DNA from: Staphylotrichum longicolle
Taxonomy: Eukaryota; Ascomycota; Sordariomycetes; Sordariales; Chaetomiaceae
NCBI GenBank assembly: GCA_019096155.1
Contig: JAHCVI010000003.1
Location: 2,914,001 to 2,978,000 of the forward strand
Reading direction: 5' to 3'
Length of the DNA stretch: 64,000 nt
Shown here: in pieces, positions 10,052 to 21,778 of the stretch
Position numbering within the stretch: the first letter of the stretch is position 1
Layout of the letters: the number at the start of each line of letters is the position of its first letter
Translations under genes and position numbers: made by a program
The notes under the pieces: generated by a model
Databases searched by the model: none
What the model saw: only the letters and a program-made list of their open reading frames with translations
Told to the model about the DNA's origin: nothing

Positions 10052-10653
10052 CATTGCCTGCTGCAGTTGCCCAAGTCAAAGCGAAGCAAGAGAGCCCTGC
10101 CTTCTCGCCGACCGACTCCCGCTCCTTCGAGCTCCTGTTTTGCTCGACCCTTCTTCTGCCCAACTCCGATTCTTGACCGGAGACGGGCCCTAATGGCGAA
10201 ATGGAACTACCTTCCTCTTCGATTTTCGATTCCCAGCTGCGAGTAAGTCGCACGACTTGAATCGCGACGGCCCCGCAGCCTATGACTGAATACGCCATGT
10301 ACGATTACAGGGTTTCCGGCATCTCGGAGACCCAGGGTGCAGCAAATGGCTTCACTAATGATTATAATGTGCCCCGCCTTGGATGAGAGGCCTGGTGGCA
10401 GTGTTGGGGGAACCTCTTGTTCGAATGACAAAAACCCGGTGCAGACGGGACAGGCAAAAAGCGGATTTGATTTTTCATGATAGATAATACCCCAATGCGG
10501 ATACGGAACACCAGTGGCTTTAACTCCTGCTCTGGCTGGCTTCTGGGAAAATGGACAATGACTTTGACACGTACTCAAGAAATAGCCCAACATCTGCATG
10601 TGCAATCAAATAATCTCCCTCCCCTCCTCCCCCGAGTAGAAAAAACAACACCC
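10052..10653. other. Convergent intergenic region (transcription factor / sec5 3' ends)
   Basis: About 600 bases that should hold the 3' UTRs of two convergent genes. No other gene is seen. Confidence 0.5.
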
Positions 10654-13600
10654 TCACCTATCCCGATCACTCCCCACACTTCCCCCCGTGTCCCTCCTCT
10701 CCAGCGCAGGCCCACCACCCCCGGCACCAGCCGCGCCACCAGCAGCCCTCTTCGGCTTCCTAAAACACGCAAACTCGCTCTTGCTCGCCTCCCTCAGCCG
10801 CTTCAGCACGGCGCGCATCTCGGGCAACTCGGCCTGCAGGCGGGCGCGGGCGTCGTTGTCGGTGCGCCCGTCGAGCTCCTGGTAGATGGCGCTCTGCAGC
10901 TCCGACGCGCGGTCCGTCGTGTAGTGGCTCAGCGTCTGCGCGACGAACTCGACGTCGAGCGTCGCCTGCATGAGCGCCTCGAGGTTGTACCGCGCGCGCG
11001 TGCGGAAGGCCTCGAGCAGCTCGCGCGACGCCTGCTCGAGCAGGTACGAGAGCACCTCGCTCGTGAGCGAGGCCGCCGTCGTCGAGACCTGCGTGTGCAC
11101 GAGGACGAGGCCCAGGAGCGCCTCGTAGACGTAGGGCCGGACCGAGTGCGGCTTGGCGCTGGGCGCCGGGACCCAGTCCGCCGCGGAGACGCCCGCGCGG
11201 ATGACGCGCCGGAGGGATTCGACCGAGGGGCGCGTGTAGGATTGGAAGAGGCGGGCGTCGATCTGGCTGAGGACGTCGCGGATCGTTTTGGTCTCGTCGG
11301 TGAGCTTGACGGAGAAGGCGTTTTCGAACTGGGTGTTGAGGCTGGGGACCACGGTGGCGCGGAGGGCTTGGAGGTTGCTGAGGGTGAGGAGCATGCGGAC
11401 GTTCTGGGAGGGAGGTTGTTAGTATGCGTTGTTTGGCGGGGTCGTGGTGGAAAGAGAAGTCTTACTCTATCGCCTGCATCGATCGTGCCTCCGCCGAGGG
11501 TTGAGGCGGAGAGCTGGGAGATGGCCGGGTTGTTGACCAGGACATAGCCGTCGACCTCCACTGTCCATTCATCGTCCGCCTTCTTGGGGAACCGCTCGGC
11601 GTTCTCTACCATGCCGCTGAGCGCTTTGTACAGGGTTGTCACGTACTGGCTGCGGACCATCTGCAGCAGTTTTGTCGGCGGAGGGAGGACGATATCCCCG
11701 GCCCCCGGCTTCAACGTGGCTTCCGAAATGTAAAGAATCTTCTGCATCCCGCTGAGCAGTGCCCCTTCAAAGGCGGCGAAGCTGGCCGGCATCTTGGTCA
11801 CGTCCCGGCTGTCCGGCGACCGGTTCCAGTCCTCCACGTACTTGATATTCTCGGCGTCCCGATTCCATGCCGCACAGAGCGCAGTTACACACCGCTCTCT
11901 GGCGACTCCGACCAGCGTTTTCACTCGCTCGACCTCGGCGGCATCACCGTGCCCGACCGGAGTGATAGAGGCCATGTCTGAGGCGCCGCTTCCGACAAGT
12001 GCGAGCATCTTTGACAGGAAATGCACACCGCTGAGGGAGTTTGACCAAGGAGGCCAGAAGGCAAACTTTTCCCATGCCTCTCCTCTCTTAGGAGAAGGAG
12101 GTGGTGGGTTGTTAGGATCAAGGTTGAAGCGAGGATCCCTGGGTGTCAATGAGCCAGACATAGAGGCGGCACCGGGGGTCCCTGGGGACTGCGGTGGCAT
12201 CGGGGAAAACAGGAGTGAGATGTCTTCCGGCGGAGGCCCAGCAAAGAACATGAGAACGTTGTCTCGTATCATACTGACCAACTCGACGGTTCCCTTCTGG
12301 AGATCTGTCGTCCCTTGTTGGGAAAGCCGGTGATGATCCTTGGACTCTCCGTTGTAGCCGACGGGCATACTCCTCTGTGTTTTGCCGTCGATAAAACCCT
12401 GGACGGTCTGCCAAAACTCCAACACCTCGCCCAGTATCCCCTGAGATGAGAGTAGGTTGTTCAGGAAGCCGAGATTCATCTCCCAAAGCTCGATGACATC
12501 GGACGAGTCAAACGTCTTGGACATGGCTTCCATCGACTGCCTTCCAAGCGTGCGCATGTGAGATGCGATTGTCTGCGGAGTGGGTTTGTCAGAGTTGGCC
12601 AGTCGCCGCCGCAGAATCTCGATTTCCACCTTGGACCGCTCGGCCGTGGACTGGATTTTGCTCTTCAAGTAGTCATAGCGGCTCAGCAGCCACACCCAAA
12701 TCGGGTTGTCTTCGACTCCCAGCTCCAGAAGGAGCGAGATCAGCTCCATATGTTGGTCGTCGTCGCGTTGCCCGGGGGTCTCAGCTTTGGTCATGTTGTA
12801 GGGAGAAATGAGCCTCCGCCAAATGTCCCGCTTTAGGACCTGAATCTGCTCCTCCACGTCATGCCACATCCGCGCTGCCAGCAGAATCCGGTACAGTTGC
12901 TCATCGGTTGGCTGGGACGCTTTTATCTCCTCGGCCAATTGCTTGGCCTCGTCGGCAAACTTCCTCGCTTTCGTGTACTCCTCAACCAGAGTTTCGTGGT
13001 CCTTGCGCTTGATGCTGTCTGCTATCGCGGCACTCGTCTCGACGTACTCCTTGTACCGATCGAGAGAAGAGGCGACCGTCTTGAGGTGCTCTTCCTTCTC
13101 CCTTCCTCCCAGTGCAGGTCCCCACACGTCTTCCGCCTTTGCCGACACATCCAGCAGTGGCGCCTTCACCCCCAAAACGCCGTACTCGCTCTCCTTTATC
13201 AGGGCGTTCTTCTTACGAGGGTCCGTCGCGGGGGAGTGCGGGCTGTTGAGGGGTGGTGGGCCGCTGGTACTTCGAAAGCTGTTCCTACTTGCGTGACGAG
13301 AGTGGGCTCTGGCGCGCGGGGGCGTGGGATCGGCCCCGCGATATTTCATCTCCTTGTAGACATTGTCGATGGTCGCTTTGGCACGGACAAAGCGCTCAAA
13401 GTTGGATTCGACAAGGACCTTAAGAGATGCCGACTTTTGATCAATTGATTTGGAGAGAACCTCGAGCCCCGTTATCAGAGATTGCGTGTCGGCAGTCGCA
13501 TGCATCTGGGAGAGAAAGAGCGCCGGCGAAAAGGTCGTCGACGAAAGGAGAAACCGGTTGCCTGTGCAAGCTATTTGTCAGTCCCATGCGCGTCGACTAA

Positions 13601-13958
13601 CCACAACCCCTCTCCCAGACAAGCCGGACTCACGAAGCCGCACGTCTTCCTGCAGAGGAACTCCCAAATGCTTTAGTGTTCGCACCACACTGTCTGTGGT
13701 CCCAAGAGGGTCCGGCTCGTCTTTCTGCACAAGATTGCCCACGCCACTGCCTGAGGTCTCAGATCCCGGTACAATGCTGCTCCGGGTGCTCACGGCCCTC
13801 TCCAGGGCCTGGTACCTCGACTTCCTCCTGTTTGCCTTCTTCTTGACGGCTTCATCTTCGGACGCATCGCTGTCGTTGTCCTTTTCGGCCGGCCACTGCA
13901 CAGGGTTGAGTGTTGATATCTGGTAGAAATCGAGAACCGTCCGCTCAAGGTCCGCCAT
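10654..13958 (-). CDS. sec5: Exocyst complex component Sec5, 1056 aa
   Basis: Sec5 is an exocyst subunit that tethers secretory vesicles to the plasma membrane at growth sites such as hyphal tips. Three exons on the minus strand: 13958-13634, 13561-11466 and 11403-10654. The N-terminus is acidic. The region after intron 1 contains NRFLLSSTTFSPALFLSQ and IDQKSASLKVLVESNFERF, the coiled-coil segment conserved in fungal Sec5. The long helical exocyst rod follows, with a Ser/Pro-rich insert around residues 180-220. The C-terminal exon begins NVRMLLTLSNLQAL and ends in a Gly/Ala-rich tail. Intron 2 has GTAAGA, ACTAACA and CCCAG signals. Intron 1 has two in-frame acceptors 9 nt apart; I chose the CACAG at 13564-13562 because it gives VRLRNRF. 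Divergent from idh2, with 622 bases between the starts. Confidence 0.93.
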
Positions 13959-14580
13959 GGTCGGCGTCTGCGCAGCGTGTGTGCAATATGCGCTGTCGAC
14001 TGAGGCCGGCTGGGTCGGTCAATGGTCAGAATGTGGATGCGTGTCTCCTCCTGTCGCCATCCCGTAGGAGCTGTCGTCTATGCCGGAGCTGTAACTGGAG
14101 GTGGGCGACCTAAACAGGGGTTGAGTGGGGTTTCAGCTTGAAGTTGCTTGGCGTGTCCTGGGCTGCTCGTCGTTGCTGGTGAAACATTGGCTTAATTCAC
14201 CGCTGGAAGCAAAGGTGGGGGCCTATCTTTCTGCCGTGCTTTTCAGGGCGGTGAAAGTCCAGCCCAGCGGGTTCCGAGCCCACGTCATGGCGCTTCAGCA
14301 TCCAGCTCGGGCTTGTTGCCACCGACGCAGCATCCCTGCAGGGCACGGTCCACTGCCGTTCTCCCGTCACGGTGCCAATGGAAAACCTGCATCAACTGTG
14401 GGTTCGGGCGGTCCTCAGTGGTTGCAGTGAATTCAATCTCAGTTTTTACCTGCGCGGAAAATCGCCAGCCAAAACATCCATCTCCTCCTGCAGACTCGGC
14501 GGTTGCATCGCGACATTCTTTTCGGCCCTCTGTCCCACACCTACGCCCTAATCAGAAGACCCCTTCAGGACACCGTCAAT
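13959..14580. other. Divergent promoter between sec5 and idh2
   Basis: About 620 bases between two start codons on opposite strands. It should hold both promoters and leaders. I could not pick out a clear TATA box. Confidence 0.5.
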
Positions 14581-16064
14581 ATGCTGGCCCTCCGCTCGAT
14601 TGCTGCTCCTGTGCAGCGCCAATGCTTCCGCGCAGCTCCCCGCGCCGCCGTGACGCTCTCGCTGCAGGTCCGGACAGATAGCTCCCACCCGCCCCGGACA
14701 CCCAGGCATCCGACTGACAAATTTTCTCTTGTTTTCTAGAACCAGAGGCTGTACTCGCAGGATCGCGTTGCGAAGTTCAACGGCCAGAAGGATGCGCAGG
14801 TAAGCAACAGCCCCGTTATCAAGCGCATGCACCCAACCGCCCCCAGCTCCCCTCTTGTCATGAAAATCACTCAAACGCAGCACGAGAACAACAAGCCCAC
14901 GAGGCGAGCAACGCAGCTAATACCTCTTTGTAGGGTCGCTACACCGTCAGCTTGATCGAGGGTGATGGCATTGGCCCCGAGATTGCCGTGGCCGTCAAGG
15001 ACATCTTCGCCGCCGCCAAGGTCAGTCGCCAACTTCCGCTCACCCGGCGTTGCCTAGGGTTGCGACCAAGATAAGCTGACACACAGCACAACAGACCCCA
15101 ATCGCCTGGGAGCCCATCAACGTCGACCCCATCCTCAAGGACGGCAAGACGGCGATCCCTGATGCTGCCATCGAGAGCATCAAGAAGAACAAAGTTGCCC
15201 TCAAGGGTCCCCTTGCCGTATGTTGCATGTGATAGATGGCTCGGGGCGGCACACATCTGACAGCGGTTACAGACTCCCATCGGCAAGGGCCACGTCTCCC
15301 TCAACCTTACCCTCCGCCGGACATTCAACCTCTTTGCCAACCTGCGGCCCTGCCGGTCCGTCGCCGGGTACAAGACCCCCTACGACAATGTCGACACCGT
15401 CCTGATCCGCGAGAACACCGAGGGCGAGTACTCCGGTATCGAGCACGTGGTGGTGGACGGTGTGGTGCAGAGCATCAAGCTCATCACCCGCGAGGCCAGC
15501 GAGCGTGTCCTCCGGTACGCCTTCCAGCACGCCCGGGCCATCGGCCGCAAGAAGGTCCGCGTCGTGCACAAGGCCACCATCATGAAGATGAGCGACGGTC
15601 TCTTCCTCACGGTCGGCAACCAGATCGCCAAGGAGTTCCCGGATATCGAGTTCGACGCCGAGCTGCTCGACAACACCTGCCTGAAGATGACGACCGACCC
15701 CGTCCCGTACAACGACAAGGTCCTGGTCATGCCCAACCTCTACGGTGACATTCTGTCCGACATGTGCGCCGGTCTGATTGGCGGTCTCGGCCTGACCCCC
15801 TCTGGCAACATTGGTGACGAGTGCTCCATCTTCGAGGCCGTCCACGGTTCTGCCCCTGATATCGCCGGCAAGGGCCTCGCCAACCCCACTGCCCTGCTGC
15901 TCAGCTCCATGATGATGTTGAGGCACATGGGCCTGACCGAGTACGCCGACCGCATTGAGAAGGCCGCCTTTGCCACCCTGGCTGAGGGCAAGGCTCTGAC
16001 TGGCGACCTGGGTGGCAAGGCGAAGACGCACGAGTTCGCGGCGGCCATCATTGAGAAGCTTTGA
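14581..16064 (+). CDS. idh2: Isocitrate dehydrogenase [NAD] subunit 2, mitochondrial, 382 aa
   Basis: This subunit of the mitochondrial NAD-dependent isocitrate dehydrogenase converts isocitrate to 2-oxoglutarate in the TCA cycle. Five exons: 14581-14667, 14740-14799, 14934-15020, 15095-15217 and 15273-16064, with all introns in phase 0. The Arg/Ala-rich, acid-poor first 29 residues look like a mitochondrial presequence. The mature part opens with YTVSLIEGDGIGPEI. It carries the substrate-loop stretch PIGKGHVSLNLTLRRTFN, then DTVLIRENTEGEYSGIEH, the metal-binding NLYGDILSD and the cofactor-site FEAVHGSAPDIAGK. The SLNLTLRR segment matches the yeast Idh2 (catalytic) subunit rather than Idh1. 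The length is close to yeast Idh2. Four introns in the first 700 bases and one long last exon is a common fungal layout. Confidence 0.96.
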
Positions 16065-19000
16065 TATCCATGTATAGACTGTACTAGTACTACAGCCAAC
16101 TTTCGATAGCATTTTGGCTGGTTGTTAACGATGACGATACTAATGACCTTCTACTTCCGATTGTGTATGGTGTTCCTACTCTCTTGCCTACGTGCCCCTT
16201 GGGATGTTTTAGAGGGCAGAAGTTGCATCTTGGCGATCATGAGAAAATGGCAGCATGCTCTCACAAACATGAGGACACGAACGAGTTCAACCCCGTCGCC
16301 GTTTGGTTTTCGGTTATGTTTCGGGGACGGTTTTGCTTGGGCGAGCAGTGACGTCTTTCGAAAGCGGATCAGAAGAAGGCACTAAGAACGGAATCTTTAG
16401 GGATGATGCCTGTGCTTGGGAACGCTAACGGCAGTGGACATTTGCCAAGAAGACAAGCTAGACACGTGGATGAGTTGCCGGTGTTTGTGAAATACAATAC
16501 GCGGTCCTCGAGGCTGGCTGGCCGCGGTACTTGTGCTCCCTCGTTATGGAAATGGACAAGCAATCACGCAGTTGGATCCGAGCAGTCTATGGGCAAGGCG
16601 AGCCTCTAGTTGCACTTCAGGAGTGGATCTAGAAGTCGGTCCGAAGTCAAGAGGAAGGGCAGGCAGATCCCGGTTCAATAGAGTCCAGCCCCTGACTTCG
16701 TTTGCTCGCTCACTCCCTGATTACCCTGGACTTTCCTCGTGCAGCATTCCAAGACGGAGTGGCAACCTCCCTCTGTAACCAGACGAGTCTCGGCAGCATC
16801 CATGATAGGCCAGGCAGGTATCCAGCTGACTACATACGGCACAGGCTGCTTGCCATGCGGCCATCAAGAGCAGCTGCGGCTCATACACGGCAACTCGTCA
16901 AGAGGGTGTACGTGGGGGTTCGACGAAACGCGCGCTGGTGTCTTCGAGCCAAGAATCTTGTGCTGCTGTATCTCTTGGCTCGCGCCATCGTCGGCCTTCT
17001 CGGGAGGGCCAAACCCCTTTCGCACCTAATGTCACGTACTTCTGTCGTCCTCGTTTCTTCTTAGTCCTGTTTTGATGTACGGTCTAAGGGAAGCACCACT
17101 CGGCCTTCAATGACCGTTATGGTGAGACGGGGAACGCTATAGTTCAAACTTCCCCAAGACGGCGGGTCTGTTCCCCCTGTCGATGCATGAATGGGAGACA
17201 ATGATCTCTCCTTGCAATGACAGAGGGAGGAAAGCAAACACCGGGATACATACACCTCCCCTCTTTCTGGTCCCGGACCATTTAACATTATCTATGGTAC
17301 AGGGTGCGGGACAGGCCCCAACCTCCCGCGCGGGACCAGACAACGAGCCAGCTGGTCCAATTTACCGGAAAATCCACCAGCCACGAGAGTGCAACAACAA
17401 GGCGCGAGCTTACATCATGGTTGCTCCAGCTGGCATGGCAGACAAGTAAGAACCCGAGTTAGGAGGTCAGGAGGTCTAGCACGACGAGGACGAAACTCGA
17501 GGTGCCCACTCCTGGGTTGATCTTCAGGGGGCCGTTCTGGAAAATGGCAAGTGGAACTACCTCGGAATCCAGGATGAGAGCCCAGCCATGGAGCAGAGCA
17601 GACGAGAAAGAGGATCACCGACTGCCGTATCAAGTGCCTAAATGTAATGACTCGCAAGAACGTCTGGGACATGATGTACTTTAGAGTAGAAACATGCCTG
17701 AAAACAGGATACACGTGTTCCGCCTGCAGCGGAATACTTTCCCCAGACGACAAACAGCCGGTTTGTTCTCGGGCTGGATCCCGTCTTACAAGCATCGCTT
17801 GGCTCGTCTGCACTCGGGGGAGGCGGGATGGAAGGTGCAGGAAGTCGACGGCAGGCAACCGAGGCCTTCCCAGACAACAAGGTACAAAAGGTGCTGACCC
17901 TGATCCACAATGCTCGAGCCAAGATCTGTATGTCTCTGCCGTGTGTGCATTACCAGAAAGGCTTACGCAAAACCTTGGACTTGTGTCGGACTGTCGTGGC
18001 TGTCTTCGTCACCCCAAGGCGGAGAACATACCGTGTAAGGTAGGTCTTGAATTCAAGCCTTAGAAAAAGGGTCGGCGTTCTGGAAGGACCTTGCAGAGGA
18101 CTGCTTGACCGCCCCGCTTCTTACCAAACCGAGAGGGAAGCAGCCAGTTGATTGGACAGAACCAACAACCCTGGGACTGGGCATGAGTGCGCTAAAACCA
18201 AATGCAGGGGGCTAAAGCAGAGAAAAATGTTTGGGGTTCCACATCAGTTTTGGGAAACCCATCACGCACACTCGGAGAATCGACCCAGCTGTGCATTCGA
18301 GGCGAGCAGTCAACAATGGCAGAGGTGAGACCACTTGTCAACATGGCTCAGTGCCCAAAAATCACTCAATTCCTTTGCCGGTCGTACCGCGTGCTGCCGC
18401 GTACATTCCCATACACAGCAGTCCGCCGTCGATCCTGCAAAGACATGCAGCGAAGCGGTCTTCGATTGCATGGGCCTGGCGGCACGTTGACGAGTTTGTT
18501 CACCGACGCCAAGCCTTGTAGCGAATTGTATGGCGACACCCGCGTTACCATGCAGCCACGAAGGACACGAGGACAGCCTCCCGGCGTGGGAACGGCGCCG
18601 CGAAGTTCTCGTGGCGTCCTCAAACGGGCTCCCCATTGGTGTTGTAGGTTCTGGAACGAGGTCGATCACCCGAAACCTGGAACCAGCAGAAACTTGGCAT
18701 GTTTCTGGTTATCGAATTCCAAAACTCGTCTCTCATTTGCTCTTACTCGAGATACAGAAGGACCAAGATGCGGGATGGGGACCGAAGTCTCGCAAGTGCG
18801 ATCCATTCCTCCGTTCGGGCTCGAAGTGGGCTTGCCTTACGAAACCTCCATCTCGCCGCTCTCCAGAGGCGTGGCTCGTGTGAAAGGTACATTGTACTTT
18901 GTGGCCAGATGAAATCGCCGTCTCGGGTTAGTGCTCGATCGACTGGTTCCAGGTACCCGAAACACACGATGCTTGGTCCGGGGAAATGCTTGATAACGGT

Positions 19001-19551
19001 CTTGGTATCGAGGCAAGTCGGGGTCAGGCCCATGCCGCCGTCCCCAAGGCGGGCCCTGAAGTCCGACGTGCCTCTTTAAACGAATGTTGCGCGGGATTGG
19101 CGCACCTAAAAACCAATGGGGAGTTTCCTCTGACGGAAACTGCAACGTCAAGGATACCGGGGTTCGCGTGAGCGCGGGAAGAGGCGTGCTCACAAATGGC
19201 TCATTGTCGATTAGGACAGTGGTTTCCTGATGCATGAGGCTCATCCCTACCAGTCGGCCGGCCCACATCCGACCTGCCTTTCCAGAAACCAACCCGCGTT
19301 CTACCAGGGGACGGGAGTGACACCGGCGACTGGGGACGAGGCCGAACCGGCGAGTGCGAGTGCGCGCCGTCCCCCACAACCTTGGGGGATTTGGCTATAT
19401 AACTTCCCCCATCCTCCCCTCCCCAACTTCGAACTTTTTCCCACCACACCTCTCTCGTCAACTCTCAAGCTGCATCTTCGCGCCTTGTCTCACTCAGGCA
19501 CTGCCATCCAACTATCCAACACCAACAACCCGCATATACTCCTCCTCCAAA
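16065..19551. other. Long gene-poor interval (3.5 kb)
   Basis: No protein gene is supported. The longest frame (18202-18912, plus) lacks a domain, a splice context and normal composition. A perfect 12-bp palindrome CTTGAATTCAAG sits near 18047-18058. The right end is the promoter of the small gene at 19552, with the TATA box listed separately and a pyrimidine-rich leader over about 19405-19550. The rest is unexplained and not obviously repetitive. Confidence 0.55.
19396..19402 (+). promoter_or_regulatory. TATA box of the 67-aa gene
   Basis: TATATAA lies 150 bases before the ATG and is followed by a C/T-rich stretch that looks like a fungal transcription start region and leader. A TATA box plus a pyrimidine-rich leader is typical of strongly or inducibly expressed fungal genes. 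The CCCCT at about 19415 resembles a stress-response element, but a single short match is weak evidence. Confidence 0.6.
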
Positions 19552-19811
19552 ATGCCTTCCCACACCGAAACCCTCAAGAACACCCTTGAGAGCAAGGGCC
19601 TCAAGTTCCACCTCACGGCTGGCAACGCCAAGTGGCAGTGCACTGTTCTGGACCGTGCTACCCAGTAAGACTCCTCTTGACTCTCAAGACAACAGGCCAG
19701 ATAACTAACCCGTCTTACAGCGAGAGGCGCAAGGCCGAGCGTACCGACTCGTCCTCGTCGGTCGAGTCGACCACTTCCACCTCGTCCAGCTCGAGCACCA
19801 AGTCCCACTAA
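19552..19811 (+). CDS. Small conserved-looking protein, 67 aa, function unknown
   Basis: Two exons, 19552-19664 and 19721-19811, joined across GTAAGA...CTTACAG so that the split codon becomes CAC (His38). The first 47 residues look ordered, beginning MPSHTETLKNTLESKGLKF and including GNAKWQCTVLD and RATHERRKAERT. The last 20 are almost pure Ser/Thr and end TKSH. There is no signal peptide, transmembrane segment or cysteine motif, only a single Cys. A TATA box, a pyrimidine-rich leader, an AAAATGCC start context and a clean intron argue that it is a real and probably abundant transcript. I have a sense that similar short proteins occur in other Sordariomycetes but cannot name the family, so I assign no function. 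Confidence 0.75.
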
Positions 19812-21778
19812 ACAAACAAAACCACAAACCTCGGCCTCACAAAGGGGGAAGTTTCTCGGTCCACCCGAGATCCCTGGAGCGGCGAGGGAAACCAACACCC
19901 GGCTTGCCTCGCTCGCCTCTTTTCGCGAAATATACCCAACCGGATCGGAGTACGGCACGTCATTTTAGCCCCAAGGGGGGTTAGTAGATCGCGGATGGAG
20001 CGGATCGGAAGGGCTGGCGCGGACGGAAGAGTCCCCCCCTCTGCCCCTTCGATAATCAGATACGGTGTGGTGGGGTCAGATTCCAATGGTTCATCCACCG
20101 ATCGGTGGACCCTTGTTTGAGGGTTCTCCTCGGGATTCGCGGCCAAGGAAGACACACCGAGAGAGGGGAGTTGCTTGACGTCCGTTCTGCCTCCGGTCCA
20201 ATCTCTTTTTTTTTTCTTCTCCTTCTCGGTGTTTCAGGTGGGGGAAACAAAACAAGGTGTTCTCGGGTTAGCATCAGCTATTAGGCGTTTACAATGAGAT
20301 TGAATTTCATCACACGTACATACACCAGCCTGTGTTGTAACAATGAGCTGGTAGGAAGCATTGCAGTTCCCTGTCAGTGTATTGTCTCTCCAACTCGAGG
20401 GCATGCCAACTCTTGGCCCATGCAGGAGATGCCTGCAAAGACGGATACGCCCGGAAGCTTGTTCTGTTGGGGTGGCGACTGTTCATCTCGACAGCACGCG
20501 TTCTAACAAATCCGATCAAGGAACTGCGGAAGGAGCGGGTTCTTTGGTCCACAAGTCCCCCCGCGTGTCAAGTCTCCATGTTGTGGAGTGAAAGTGTCCA
20601 TTTTCTGGGCCGGGTTTCGGCCCTCGCTTTCGCTGACATGGAACCCTTAGGTGGTCGCGTCAGGGTTCAAGAGAGGCCAGGGTTGGGGTCGGCGGAGGAG
20701 ATGCCGATGTCCGAGTCCAAGGATGATGGAAGTGGGGAGGTCCCGCCACACCTGATGGAATGGGTGGTGGCGAGTTTTGATGATGAGCCACTGCTATCCG
20801 AAGCTGAAGTTGCGCCTTACCCTAACCCCGAACTCTTTGGGGCTGACCCACTTGGGCGTCCTCCAGTCGCGCAAGGCTTGAGCTGAACGAACGCCGATCT
20901 CTTGAACAAGAATATCGGACAAAGTGAGGTCAAGTTGACGGTGGACAACCCGGTGTCTTTGTTCCGGCTTACCATTGTGCTGCGACTCTATCGATGGGAC
21001 ATCGACTCCCCTCTGCTCAATAGCACTTAGACGCGATGTGGATGATGGATGAGATTGGAGTGACCATCAGCGGTGATCGGCCTTTGGATGGTGAGTACCC
21101 TAGTTGACGGTGACCATGGGTGCAAATGCAGGCCTCATGATGCTGGCAGCTCTTCAGCCGGCCCTTCAGATGGCCCGGTGGCCCATGTCGATTGCGCAAG
21201 GGGGTCAATGTTGATTCTCGAGCTGTCCGCCTTGCCCGCCTGGGCACCTACGTAAGCTCCAGGTCAGGGCGCTGGGGACAAAAGGCACGGCCAACCCGTG
21301 CTTTTGGCTTGCCGCCGCATTCTCCCCACGCTCTTCCCCGCCCCTCCATCCCGGGACTTCCATCCGCCAGTGTGTGTCTGGATACCAAGGGGCTGTTGTC
21401 AACAATGCCAGTCCCAGTCGCGGCCAAAGGTGAGTGCTGATTGCTTCCAGTCGGTTTTGTTGCTTCACGAGTTCACGTTGTGCTTCCATAACCCCTGTCC
21501 TGCCCCGCGTGCAATCAGATGCGGATCATGAGCGCCGAGCCCGTTGAGGGTGGCGAAGAGCCCGTGAACGACACGCAATCCCTCACCACAGCTCCCTCAG
21601 GCTGCCGCAGCAATGCCAACCTCGGGGGTTCTGTCTGATTCTTGTTTTTCCAAATTTCCTGCAAAAACCAAAACATCACCTTTGGCAGGACAAAAGAACA
21701 CTGTTCCCTAGTTGCGAGATCGACCGTTACACGTCCCCGCCATCACTTTCACCTTTCTTGCCCCACTTTCTTGTGAGC
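19812..21778. other. Intergenic region (about 2 kb)
   Basis: It holds the 3' end of the 67-aa gene and the promoter of the membrane-protein gene at 21779. A poly-T run occurs near 20206-20218. Apart from the doubtful frame at 20638-20886, listed separately, nothing gene-like is seen. Confidence 0.5.
20638..20886 (+). CDS. Doubtful small ORF, 82 aa
   Basis: An ATG frame with mildly protein-like, acidic composition. It includes SAEEMPMSESKDDGSGEV, HLMEWVVASFDDEPLLSEAE and a Pro-rich end. It has no recognisable family, no intron and no clear promoter. The frame stays open upstream of this ATG to about 20377 with poorer composition. It could be a small lineage-specific gene, part of an unannotated spliced gene, or chance. 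I list it only so that it can be checked. Confidence 0.2.
   Translation: MEPLGGRVRVQERPGLGSAEEMPMSESKDDGSGEVPPHLMEWVVASFDDEPLLSEAEVAPYPNPELFGADPLGRPPVAQGLS

Noticed and set aside
10477..11547. 356-codon plus-strand frame opposite the sec5 C-terminus
   Set aside because: Antisense of conserved Sec5 exons and crossing a well-supported intron; Arg/Gly/Val-rich.
16660..16690. CCCGGTTCAATAG resembling a tRNA T-arm
   Set aside because: No complementary stem and no other tRNA parts nearby.
18202..18912. 236-codon frame in the long gap after idh2
   Set aside because: High Cys/Arg/Ser content, no domain or splice logic, overlapped by frames of similar quality on both strands.
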